From Betaproteobacteria bacterium (GTDB lineage Bacteria > Pseudomonadota > Gammaproteobacteria > Burkholderiales > Casimicrobiaceae), in the NCBI GenBank assembly GCA_005888865.1, contig VBCL01000237.1:1-12892 (forward strand): 12,892 nucleotides of DNA, in the 5' to 3' direction. This document shows, piece after piece, positions 6,774 through 12,892 of this stretch. How positions within the stretch are numbered: position 1 is the first letter of the stretch; every line of letters begins with the position of its first letter. Position numbers and translations under genes: made by a program. The notes under the pieces were generated by a model. The model ran no database searches, was not told the DNA's origin, and was given only the letters and a program-made list of their open reading frames with translations.

Positions 6774-8438
6774 TCATACGTGCATCCGGTGCTGCACGAC
6801 GCGGAACCGCCCCGCCACGAACGCCGCGTCGGTCAACGCGGCATTTGCCGCGGGATTGGCGCCGGTGCCGTGATAATCCGAGAACGCCGCGGACTGATTG
6901 ACGAACACTCCGCCCGTCAGGTTGATCGATAGCGCAACGCCCGCATCCTCGGCGACTGCCACCGCGTCGTCGATGACCGCCGGGCTTTTCGAATAGACCG
7001 AGAGCGTCAGCGCTCCGTGCTCGCGCACCGCGCGCCGCGCGATCGAGAGGCTCTGCTCCGTGTCGTCGGTGGAGATGACGAACGCGATCGGACCGAACCA
7101 TTCCTTGAGATACTTCGCAGCGTCCCTGGCGTCGAGCTTGACGATCAGCGGCGTGCGAATGCGCGCGTCCTTGAACTGAGGATGCGCGATGGCCCGGCTG
7201 TCGGCGATAACGGCACCCAGCGCGCGCGCGGCGTCGATGCGCTCGGCCACGCTGTCGTTGACCACCGCGCCGAGGATCTCGACCGCACGCGCCGGATCGC
7301 CGAGGAGCTTCTGCACCGCTTCGCCCAGCGCCTCTCCCACCTGATCGAACGACAAATGGCCTTCCGCGGTGTCGATCCCGCTGCGAGGCACGTAGATGTT
7401 CTGCGGCGCCGTGCACATCTGGCCGGTGTACAGGGCAAGCGAGAATGCGACGTTGCGGGCAACGCCTTTCATATCGTCCACCGAATCGATGACGATCTGG
7501 TTAACGCCGGCTTTCTCGGTGTAGACCTGCGCCTGTCGCGCGTTCTTCTCCAACCACTCGCCATTTGCGCTGCTGCCGGTGAAGTCGATGAGCTTGACCT
7601 CGGGTCGCAGTGCGAGCTTCTGCGCCGTGTCGTCGCCGGTCGCGTGCGCGACCAGTGTCACGATATTCGGATCGAAGCCCGCTTCGGTCAGAACCTCACG
7701 CGCAATCAGCACGCTGATCGCGAGCGGCAGGATCGCGTTGGGATGCGGCTTGACGACGACCGCGTTGCCGGTGGCGAGGCTCGCGAACATTACCGGGTAG
7801 CCGTTCCAGGTCGGGAACGTATTGCAGCCGATGACGAGTCCCACGCCACGCGGTACGACGCGATAGTGCTTCTCCATCTTGAGCGGCGGGTTCTTGCCTT
7901 GCGGCTTTTCCCAATACGCCTTGAGGGGAACCCTGCGCATCTCGTCCCAGGCGTAGGCGACCGCTTCGAGGCCGCGATCCTGCGCGTGGGGTCCGGCCGC
8001 CTGGAACGCCATCACGAACGCCTGTCCGGTCGTGTGCATGACGGCGTGCGCGATCTCGAAGCTTCGCTTGTTGATGCGAGCAAGGATCTCGAGCGACACC
8101 CCGACCCACGCCTCCGGACCGGCCTTGCGCCATCCGCTCTCGGCCTTGGCGATGGCCGCGAACAACGCGTCGAGATCCACCTTCGGGTAGCTGATGCCCA
8201 GCGGGAACCCGTAGGGCGAGCGCTCGGCGCCGGTCGTTCCCGCAGCACCGGTGAGCGTCAGCGGAAACGGCTTGTCGAGCAGCGCGTCGAATGCCGCCTT
8301 GCCGGCCTCCGCGGCGCCTTCACCGTAGACCTTCGGGCTGGGCGACTCGGGGAACGCGCTCCAATAGCCGCGATCGGCGAGCGCTTTCAGCGCTTGGTCG
8401 AGCAGCGCCTGGTGACGTTCAAATAGCGGATGGGTCAC
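6774..8438 (-). CDS. paaN: PaaN-type aldehyde dehydrogenase of phenylacetate ring cleavage (no hydratase domain)
   Basis: Encodes 554 residues, all of it an aldehyde dehydrogenase module. Cofactor-pocket segments include CNTFPTWNGYP (205-215), VVVKPHPNA (227-235) and DFTGSSANGEWL (285-296). The catalytic Glu308 lies in TEKAG and the nucleophile Cys342 in GQMCTAPQNIY. This matches the shorter PaaN class, which oxidises the reactive semialdehyde-CoA formed on opening oxepin-CoA. The longer E. coli-type PaaZ (about 680 residues) also carries a C-terminal MaoC-like hydratase, which this protein lacks; a separate hydratase must then open the ring, and none is in the window. The GTG start at 8438 is supported by AAGGAGG with 6 bases of spacing. 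It is the first gene after the CACAGAG repeat, 141 bases from paaE. Confidence 0.92.
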   Translation of the reverse strand: MTHPLFERHQALLDQALKALADRGYWSAFPESPSPKVYGEGAAEAGKAAFDALLDKPFPLTLTGAAGTTGAERSPYGFPLGISYPKVDLDALFAAIAKAESGWRKAGPEAWVGVSLEILARINKRSFEIAHAVMHTTGQAFVMAFQAAGPHAQDRGLEAVAYAWDEMRRVPLKAYWEKPQGKNPPLKMEKHYRVVPRGVGLVIGCNTFPTWNGYPVMFASLATGNAVVVKPHPNAILPLAISVLIAREVLTEAGFDPNIVTLVAHATGDDTAQKLALRPEVKLIDFTGSSANGEWLEKNARQAQVYTEKAGVNQIVIDSVDDMKGVARNVAFSLALYTGQMCTAPQNIYVPRSGIDTAEGHLSFDQVGEALGEAVQKLLGDPARAVEILGAVVNDSVAERIDAARALGAVIADSRAIAHPQFKDARIRTPLIVKLDARDAAKYLKEWFGPIAFVISTDDTEQSLSIARRAVREHGALTLSVYSKSPAVIDDAVAVAEDAGVALSINLTGGVFVNQSAAFSDYHGTGANPAANAALTDAAFVAGRFRVVQHRMHV

Positions 8439-8471
8439 AGACAGCCTCCTTGCGATTATAGAAGAACCTTA

Positions 8472-8553
8472 ACCACAGAGAACACAGAGAGCACGGAGAA
8501 TTCCAAGAAGCTTTCTTGACGCTTTCCTCTGTGTCCTCTGTGCCCTCTGTGGT
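8472..8553. repeat. CACAGAG 9-nt-unit inverted repeat between paaE and paaN
   Basis: Each arm is three consecutive 9-nt units of the form nnCACAGAG. On the plus strand the left arm (8472-8498) reads ACCACAGAG, AACACAGAG, AGCACGGAG. The right arm (8527-8553) is the reverse complement of ACCACAGAG, GGCACAGAG, GACACAGAG. The arms agree at 22 of 27 positions. Between them are 28 bases that include an AAGCTT at 8508-8513. In RNA this would fold into a long imperfect stem. It fills most of the 141-base gap between paaE and paaN. The structure suggests a dispersed intergenic hairpin element, but copies elsewhere cannot be seen from this window. Confidence 0.8.
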
Positions 8554-8579
8554 GAACGCTCTTCCCCAGAGGACGGCGA

Positions 8580-9617
8580 TCAGGCCGTCTGATCGAAATC
8601 GACCACAACCTTGTCCGTCACCGGATAGCTCTGACAGCACAGCACGAACCCGCGCGCGACTTCGTAGTCCTCGAGGGCGAAGTTCACGTCCATGTCGACC
8701 TCGCCCTCGACGAGCTTGGCGCGGCAGGTCGAGCACACGCCGCCCTTGCACGAATACGGGAGCTCGATGCCCTGTCTAAGCGCCGCGTCGATGATGTTCT
8801 CCTTGGTCTTCTCCAGCGTGAACTCTCTTGCCGCCCCGTCGATGATCGCCGTCACCTTGTGCTCGTGCTTCGGGATGCTGGCCGCGAAGAGCTCGATCTT
8901 GATCCTCGATTTCGGAAATCCGCGTTCCTGCAGCGAGGTGGAGACCGCCTGCATCATGCCGTCGGGACCGCAGATGAACGCCGTGTCGACCTCGGCAAGG
9001 TCGAGCCAGTGCGAGAGCAGCGCGTCGGTTTTCTGCCGGTCGATACGGCCGTTGAGGAGCGCGATGTCTTGGGGCTCGCGGCTCATCACATAGACCAGAT
9101 TGAGCCGAGCGAGGAACACGTCCTTCAGGTCGGAGAGCTCCTCCTTGAAGATCACTGTCGCGGAAGAGCGATTGCCGTAAAAAAGCGTGAAACGGCTGTG
9201 CGGCTCGGTCATCAGCGTGGTCTTGATGATCGACAGCAGGGGCGTGATGCCGCTGCCGGCGGCAAAGCCGAGATAATGCTTGCGGTTCGCGGCATCGAGC
9301 GGCACGTTGAAGTGCCCCATCGGTGGCATCACCTCGATCGTCTGGCCGGCCTCGAGCCGCTCGTTGACCCATGTCGAGAACGTCCCGCCCGGCGCCTTTT
9401 TCACGGCGATCCGAAGCGTGCCATCCTAGACCGCGGAACAGATCGAGTAGAACCGCCGAAGCTCGTCGTTGGCAATGTCCGCGCGCAGCGTGAGATGCTG
9501 GCCCTGGACGAAGCGGAACGTCTGGGCAAGCGCGGGCGGCACGTCGAATGTCAGCGCGACCGCGTCGCGCGTCTCGCGCGCGATATGCGCGATCCTGAGC
9601 GGATGGAACTTGCTCAC
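8580..9617 (-). pseudogene. paaE: Phenylacetyl-CoA epoxidase reductase PaaE, interrupted by an in-frame amber codon
   Basis: PaaE passes electrons from NADPH through FAD and a [2Fe-2S] centre to the PaaA diiron site. Counting the stop position, the frame holds 345 codons, a normal length for the family. The N-terminal FAD domain starts SKFHPLRIA, and RRFYSICSAV is reached at codon 63. Codon 64 is TAG (9428-9426). The same frame then continues DGTLRIAVKKAPGG, the NADP-binding domain (GFAAGSGITPLLSI) and a plant-type ferredoxin domain with Cys290, Cys295, Cys298 and Cys328. No frameshift is involved. A single base change such as CAG to TAG would explain it. The GTG at 9617 starts 7 bases after the paaD stop. 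If the stop is real, the product is a 63-residue stub unless ribosomes read through or restart at the GTG at 9404. That restart would drop the N-terminal part of the FAD domain. Confidence 0.92.
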
Positions 9618-9624
9618 CGGGTGA

Positions 9625-10167
9625 TCAGTGCGGCTTGAAGTAGTCGAACGGCTCGAGGCAGTCGTCGCAAGCGTACTGCGCCTTGCAGGGCGTCGAGCCG
9701 AAGCGCGACACCTCGCGGGTGTGCATCGAGCCGCAGCGCGGACAGGGAACGCTCGCGCCCCTGTCGCGGCGGGAGAGCGCCCTCGCGTCGATGACGTGCG
9801 TGGTCGACACGGCCTTCACGCCGGGCGGCGCGATGCCATAGTCCGCGAGCCGCGCCTGCGCCTCAGCCGCGATCCAGTCGGTCGTCCATGCCGGTGAGAG
9901 CCGGATCTCCAGACGGTGCTTGGCAAAGCCCGCCGACGCAAGCGCGCGACCGATGTCGGACATGATGAGCTCGGTAGCCGGGCAGCCCGAATATGTCGGC
10001 GTCACGGTGACGACCAGCTCGTCGGCCTGCCACTCGACGCTGCGCACGATGCCCAAATCGACGATCGAAAGCACCGGGATCTCCGGGTCGGGGACCCTGG
10101 CCAGCGTCTGCCACACGGCGGCGTCGCGCTGCGTGCCGCTCATCGTGCTTACCACCGTGGTTACCAT
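9625..10167 (-). CDS. paaD: PaaD, phenylacetyl-CoA epoxidase maturation factor (MIP18/DUF59 family)
   Basis: Encodes 180 residues. The N-terminal MIP18/DUF59 domain shows VPDPEIPVLSIVDLGIV (25-41) and the family's SGCPATE (60-66, conserved Cys62). The C-terminus is a zinc-ribbon-like region with CPRC (142-145), a lone Cys161 and CDDC (167-170), typical of PaaD. The family assists iron-sulfur or diiron assembly and is needed for epoxidase activity in vivo, though it is not a catalytic subunit. The ATG at 10167 overlaps the paaC stop in ATGGTAA and follows a GGGGG run, indicating translational coupling. A second ATG at 10143 would give 172 residues and is less well placed. Confidence 0.92.
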   Translation of the reverse strand: MVTTVVSTMSGTQRDAAVWQTLARVPDPEIPVLSIVDLGIVRSVEWQADELVVTVTPTYSGCPATELIMSDIGRALASAGFAKHRLEIRLSPAWTTDWIAAEAQARLADYGIAPPGVKAVSTTHVIDARALSRRDRGASVPCPRCGSMHTREVSRFGSTPCKAQYACDDCLEPFDYFKPH

Positions 10168-10931
10168 TGTGCCCCCGGGTGCGAGCGCGGCAACCATTGC
10201 ATCGTCGCCAGCAGGTGGCCGAGGTGCTCGGTGTGCGCGCCGCGCCGGCCGCCGCGCTGCATGAACGCCGCCTTCGGAACGCTCAACGTCGCTTCGGTCA
10301 GCACCGCATCGACCACCTCGCGCCACGGCTGCGCGAGCGCGAAGAGATCGCAGCCGACCTGCTCGTCGGCCAGAGCGCGGTCGGTATCGTCCGTCTCGAA
10401 CATCTCGCCGGTGTACATCCACAGATCGTCGATCGCAGCCTGCATCCGCGCATGACTCTCGTCGGTCCCGTCGCCGAGGCGAATTACCCAATCGGCGCTG
10501 CGCTCGACGTGATACGCGACTTCCTTCTGCGCTTTTGCGGCGATCTCGGCGACCCGTGAGTCGTGCGAGCCGACGAGCCCGGCGAGCAGCAGCCCATGCC
10601 AGACATCGAAGAAAAACTGCCGAGCCATCGTATCGGCATAGCTGCCGTTGGGTTGCTCGACCAGGAGCAGGTTGCGAAACTCACCGCTGTCGCGTGAGAA
10701 CGCGAGGGCATCCTCGCTCCGTCCCGTTTCCTCGAACCGCGACTCGACCTCGCCCGCGTAGGCGAACCACAGCCGCGCCTGCCCCAGGAGATCGAGTCCG
10801 ATATTGGTCAGCGCGATGTCCTCCTCGAGCGCCGGTCCGTGACCGACCCATTCGCCGAGGCGCTGCGCGAGAACCAAGTCGCTGTCGGCCAGGCGCAGCA
10901 GGTAATCGAAGAGGATCCGGTCGGAGACCAT
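10161..10931 (-). CDS. paaC: Phenylacetyl-CoA epoxidase structural subunit PaaC
   Basis: Encodes 256 residues of a ferritin-like helical fold. PaaC pairs with catalytic PaaA in the epoxidase core and stabilises it without a working diiron site. Recognisable family segments are DYLLRLADSDLVLAQRLGEW (9-28), NIGLDLLGQARLW (43-55), RQFFFDVW, and the ERSADWVIRLGDGTDESHARM block. Its length is close to E. coli PaaC. The ATG at 10931 comes one base after the paaB stop (TAA-C-ATG) without a Shine-Dalgarno sequence of its own, so translation probably depends on paaB. Its 3' end overlaps the paaD start by 7 bases. Confidence 0.94.
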   Translation of the reverse strand: MVSDRILFDYLLRLADSDLVLAQRLGEWVGHGPALEEDIALTNIGLDLLGQARLWFAYAGEVESRFEETGRSEDALAFSRDSGEFRNLLLVEQPNGSYADTMARQFFFDVWHGLLLAGLVGSHDSRVAEIAAKAQKEVAYHVERSADWVIRLGDGTDESHARMQAAIDDLWMYTGEMFETDDTDRALADEQVGCDLFALAQPWREVVDAVLTEATLSVPKAAFMQRGGRRGAHTEHLGHLLATMQWLPRSHPGAQW

Positions 10932-10932
10932 G

Positions 10933-11214
10933 TTAGATATGCTTCACTTCCTCGGGCATCGGGAAGAAGGTGGGGTGGCGGTAGACCTTGCTGTTCGCCG
11001 GCTCGAACAGCGGTACCTTCTGGCCGGGCGCCGTCGCGGTGATGTCGGCCGACCGGACGACCCAGATGCTCACGCCTTCGTTGCGCCGCGTGTAGACATC
11101 GCGCGCATTCTTGATCGCCATTTCCGCGTCCGGCGCGTGGAGGCTGCCGACGTGCTTGTGCGCGAGCCCATGCTGGCTGCGAATGAAGATTTCCCAAAGT
11201 GGCCATTCGCTCAT
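10933..11214 (-). CDS. paaB: Phenylacetyl-CoA epoxidase subunit PaaB
   Basis: Encodes 93 residues, the usual size for PaaB, a small subunit that bridges PaaAC units in the multicomponent epoxidase. The sequence shows WPLWEIFIRSQHGLAHKHVGSLHA (4-27), followed by AIKNARDVYTRRNEGVSIWVV (33-53), both characteristic. The ATG at 11214 is preferred because GAGGAG lies 6 bases before it; an in-frame GTG six codons upstream (11232) starts inside the leader and has no such site. It lies 31 bases after the paaA stop. Confidence 0.94.
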   Translation of the reverse strand: MSEWPLWEIFIRSQHGLAHKHVGSLHAPDAEMAIKNARDVYTRRNEGVSIWVVRSADITATAPGQKVPLFEPANSKVYRHPTFFPMPEEVKHI

Positions 11215-11245
11215 CGTGCGCTCCTCAATCACTGCTCACTACGCC

Positions 11246-12238
11246 TCAGGCTGCTTCCCGCGCCCGGGCCGCGCGCTTCTCCGCGTGCGCCATTGCCGCG
11301 TCGCGCACCCAAGCCCCGTCCTCCCATGCCTTGATGCGCGTACGCAACCGGTCGCGGTTGCAGGGACCGTTGCCCTTGACCACGTTCTGGAATTCGTCCC
11401 AGTCGATGGGGCCGAAATCGTAATGGCCGCGTTCTTCGTTCCACTTCAGCAAGGGATCCGGCATCGTGATACCGAGGTAATCCGCCTGAGGCACCGTCTG
11501 ATCGACAAAGCGCTGCCGCAGCTCATCGTTCGACAGGATCTTGATCTTCCATTGCGCGGACTGCGCGCTGTGCACGCTCTCGGCGTCAGGCGGCCCGAAC
11601 ATCATCAGCGACGGCCACCACCAGCGATCGAGCGCGTCCTGCGCCATCGCCTTCTGCTCGGGCGTTCCGCGGCAGAGCGTCATCATGATGTCGAAGCCCT
11701 GCCGCTGATGGAAGCTCTCTTCCTTGCAAATGCGAATCATTGCCCGCGAGTACGGACCGAACGAGCACCGGCACAGCGGAATCTGGTTCATGATCGCCGC
11801 GCCGTCGACGAGCCACCCGATCGCGCCGATGTCCGCCCAGGTGAGCGTCGGATAGTTGAAGATGCTCGAGTACTTCGCCTTGCCCGAGTGCAGATCGGCG
11901 ACGAGCTGGTCGCGCGAGACGCCGAGCGTTTCCGCCGCCGCATAAAGGTAGAGGCCGTGGCCCGCTTCGTCCTGCACCTTCGCCATCAGGATGGCCTTGC
12001 GCTTCAAGCTTGGCGCACGCGTGATCCAGTTGCCCTCCGGCAGCATGCCGACAATCTCCGAGTGCGCGTGCTGTGAGATCTGCCGGACGAGCGTCTTGCG
12101 ATACGCCTCCGGCATCCACTCCTTGGGCTCGATCTTGATATCGGCATCGACGCGCTCCTGAAACGCGCGTTCCTCGGGCGTCATCTCTTCGAGGCTGCGG
12201 AGCTTCTTCGCTCCGGTATCGACCATTTGCGCGTACAT
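11246..12238 (-). CDS. paaA: Phenylacetyl-CoA epoxidase catalytic subunit PaaA
   Basis: Encodes 330 residues. PaaA is the diiron oxygenase subunit that adds one oxygen atom across C1-C2 of the ring of phenylacetyl-CoA. Expected iron ligands are visible in a ferritin-like fold: Glu61 (HSEIVG), Glu91 and His94 (DEAGH, 90-94), and Glu174 with His177 (EESFH, 173-177). Other family segments are NYPTLTWADIGAIGWLVDGAA (128-148) and DRWWWPSLMMFGPPD. The ATG at 12238 follows AGGAGG with 5 bases of spacing, and Met-Tyr-Ala-Gln is a common PaaA start; the open frame above it is leader. It is the first gene of the minus-strand operon, behind the promoter and operator-like palindrome shared with paaX. Confidence 0.96.
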   Translation of the reverse strand: MYAQMVDTGAKKLRSLEEMTPEERAFQERVDADIKIEPKEWMPEAYRKTLVRQISQHAHSEIVGMLPEGNWITRAPSLKRKAILMAKVQDEAGHGLYLYAAAETLGVSRDQLVADLHSGKAKYSSIFNYPTLTWADIGAIGWLVDGAAIMNQIPLCRCSFGPYSRAMIRICKEESFHQRQGFDIMMTLCRGTPEQKAMAQDALDRWWWPSLMMFGPPDAESVHSAQSAQWKIKILSNDELRQRFVDQTVPQADYLGITMPDPLLKWNEERGHYDFGPIDWDEFQNVVKGNGPCNRDRLRTRIKAWEDGAWVRDAAMAHAEKRAARAREAA

Positions 12239-12331
12239 GAGATCCTCCTGCCGCTGCGCGCCGCGAGCGCGGGCCCGCGGAAGCGAGTGGGGTACCGAGC
12301 GCCGGCGGGTCCGGCGAGCGGCTTCGCAACT

Positions 12332-12346
12332 GCCGCCTGTGGCGGC
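12332..12346 (-). other. Short hairpin in the paaA leader
   Basis: A perfect 6-bp inverted repeat (GCCGCC 12332-12337, GGCGGC 12341-12346) with a 3-base loop lies near the 5' end of the predicted paaA leader, about 95 bases ahead of the start codon. It may stabilise the transcript or affect early elongation. In so GC-rich a region a stem of this size could also arise by chance. Confidence 0.35.
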
Positions 12347-12358
12347 GGTCACCTAAAA

Positions 12359-12387
12359 ACGATACACTTTTTCGATGACTCAGGCAA
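12359..12387 (-). promoter_or_regulatory. Predicted sigma-70 promoter of the paa operon
   Basis: Read on the minus strand, TTGCCT (12387-12382) and TATCGT (12364-12359) match the -35 and -10 boxes at 4 of 6 positions each, with an ideal 17-base spacer. Transcription would start near 12352, giving a paaA leader of about 115 GC-rich bases. The local AT-richness stands out against the flanking sequence. The palindrome at 12361-12397 covers the spacer and -35 and overlaps the -10, as expected for repression. Confidence 0.6.
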
Positions 12388-12397
12388 AGTTTGTATC
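12361..12397. promoter_or_regulatory. Operator-like palindrome, probable PaaX binding site
   Basis: A 37-bp palindrome is centred exactly on base 12379. Matched blocks alternate with 3-base unmatched blocks: GATACA (12361-12366), TTT (12370-12372), TGACTCA (12376-12382), AAA (12386-12388), TGTATC (12392-12397). Twelve of 18 position pairs match, with every match falling in these blocks. The outer arms are 31 bases apart, about three helical turns, so both face the same side of DNA. Position between paaA and paaX and overlap with the paaA promoter make PaaX the likely ligand. That assignment is inference; the site does not obviously match the E. coli PaaX consensus as I recall it. Confidence 0.65.
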
Positions 12398-12421
12398 ACT
12401 TCTCCCAAGCGCAGGGTCGGC

Positions 12422-12892
12422 GTGAGCCTTCCCGCGAGCCGGGGGCGCACGGCCCGCGCGCGAATCGGGAGCTGGATCCGGCGCGAGCTTGGGCAGCATC
12501 CGCCTAAGGCCAAGTCGCTCGTGGTCACGGTCTGGGGCGATGCCATCGCCCCCCACGGGGGAGCCGTGTGGCTGTCGGGACTGATCCGCCTCCTGGCGCC
12601 GCTCGGCCTGAACGAAAGGCTGGTACGCACGAACGTGTATCGGCTGGCCCAGGAGGGCTGGCTGGCCACACTACAGGACGGCCGCCGCAGCTTGTACCGC
12701 CTGACCGCGGCGGGATTACAACGCTTCGAGCACGCGTATCGCCGGATCTATGCACCGCCGGCACGGGACTGGGACGGCCGCTGGGAGATCGTGCTCGCAC
12801 CAAGCGCGGTGCTCGCCGCGGGCGAGCGCCGCGAGCTGCGCAAGGAGCTCGGCTGGGAAGGCTTCGGCCCGATTGCGGCGGGCGTATTCGTG
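12422..12892 (+). CDS. paaX: Transcriptional repressor PaaX, N-terminal half (3' end outside window)
   Basis: 157 codons are in the window; full-length PaaX is about 300 residues. PaaX represses paa genes and is released by phenylacetyl-CoA. The N-terminal winged-helix domain is visible: SLVVTVWGDAIAPHGGAVWL (32-51), SGLIRLLAPLGLNERLVRT (52-70), recognition helix RTNVYRLAQEGWLA (69-82) and wing GRRSLYRLTAAG (87-98). The following RWEIVLAP (120-127) begins the central domain. The GTG at 12422 is chosen because it is the only start codon just ahead of the conserved part, and AGGG lies 5 bases before it. The ATG at 12375 is in another frame and stops early. It diverges from paaA across 183 bases holding the shared control region. 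Confidence 0.92.
   Translation, partial: MSLPASRGRTARARIGSWIRRELGQHPPKAKSLVVTVWGDAIAPHGGAVWLSGLIRLLAPLGLNERLVRTNVYRLAQEGWLATLQDGRRSLYRLTAAGLQRFEHAYRRIYAPPARDWDGRWEIVLAPSAVLAAGERRELRKELGWEGFGPIAAGVFV

Noticed and set aside
7017..8426. 469-codon open frame on the plus strand opposite paaN
   Set aside because: It is antisense to a full-length, motif-complete aldehyde dehydrogenase, is very rich in Arg, Asp and Leu, and shows no family signature.
8472..8553. CACAGAG units as a CRISPR array
   Set aside because: The units are 9 nt, contiguous and in inverted orientation, with no regular spacers and no cas genes nearby.
10161..10167. ATGGTAA overlap of paaC and paaD as an unusual recoding signal
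   Set aside because: Short start/stop overlaps of this kind are ordinary translational coupling in compact operons.
12375..12424. ATG at 12375 as a possible start for paaX
   Set aside because: It is in a different frame from the conserved PaaX sequence and meets a TGA at 12423-12425. The GTG at 12422 is in the right frame with AGGG ahead of it.

Overview
The window is a GC-rich stretch of aromatic-compound catabolism, most likely from a betaproteobacterium of the Burkholderiales type. That assignment rests on the paaABCDE-paaN-paaG-paaI-paaK layout with a divergent paaX, a Bug-family periplasmic receptor, and the tannase and pobA neighbours. It is an inference from family content, not from a marker gene.

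Layout. 1-993 (+) is the C-terminal part of a tannase/feruloyl-esterase-family protein. 1090-2355 (+) is a 4-hydroxybenzoate 3-monooxygenase (PobA) whose 3' end runs into, and overlaps, the convergent gene. Everything from 12238 down to 2289 lies on the minus strand. In transcription order it is paaA, paaB, paaC, paaD, paaE (multicomponent phenylacetyl-CoA epoxidase and its maturation factor), a hairpin-forming 9-nt repeat, paaN (aldehyde dehydrogenase of ring cleavage), paaG (epoxide/oxepin isomerase), paaI (thioesterase), paaK (phenylacetate-CoA ligase), a class II aldolase-family protein of unknown substrate, and an orphan Bug receptor. 12422-12892 (+) is the first half of the repressor gene paaX. 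No stretch longer than 300 bases lacks a gene.

How it works. PaaK makes phenylacetyl-CoA; PaaABCE epoxidises the ring with PaaD assisting maturation; PaaG isomerises the epoxide to oxepin-CoA; PaaN oxidises the ring-opened aldehyde; PaaI rescues CoA from dead-end thioesters. The ring-opening hydratase and the beta-oxidation genes (paaF, paaH, paaJ) are not in the window. PaaX should repress from a 37-bp periodic palindrome that covers a good minus-strand promoter in the paaA/paaX gap.

Most notable. (1) paaE has an in-frame amber codon and paaK a frameshift, each with well-conserved protein sequence on both sides, so the pathway is either freshly broken in two places or the assembly carries two errors. 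(2) The paaX-paaA operator-like palindrome is unusually clear. (3) PobA carries the residue pattern of NADH-preferring enzymes. (4) A CACAGAG-based inverted repeat splits the operon between the epoxidase genes and the rest. Nothing here looks like an entirely new system; this is a recognisable catabolic island with some odd details.
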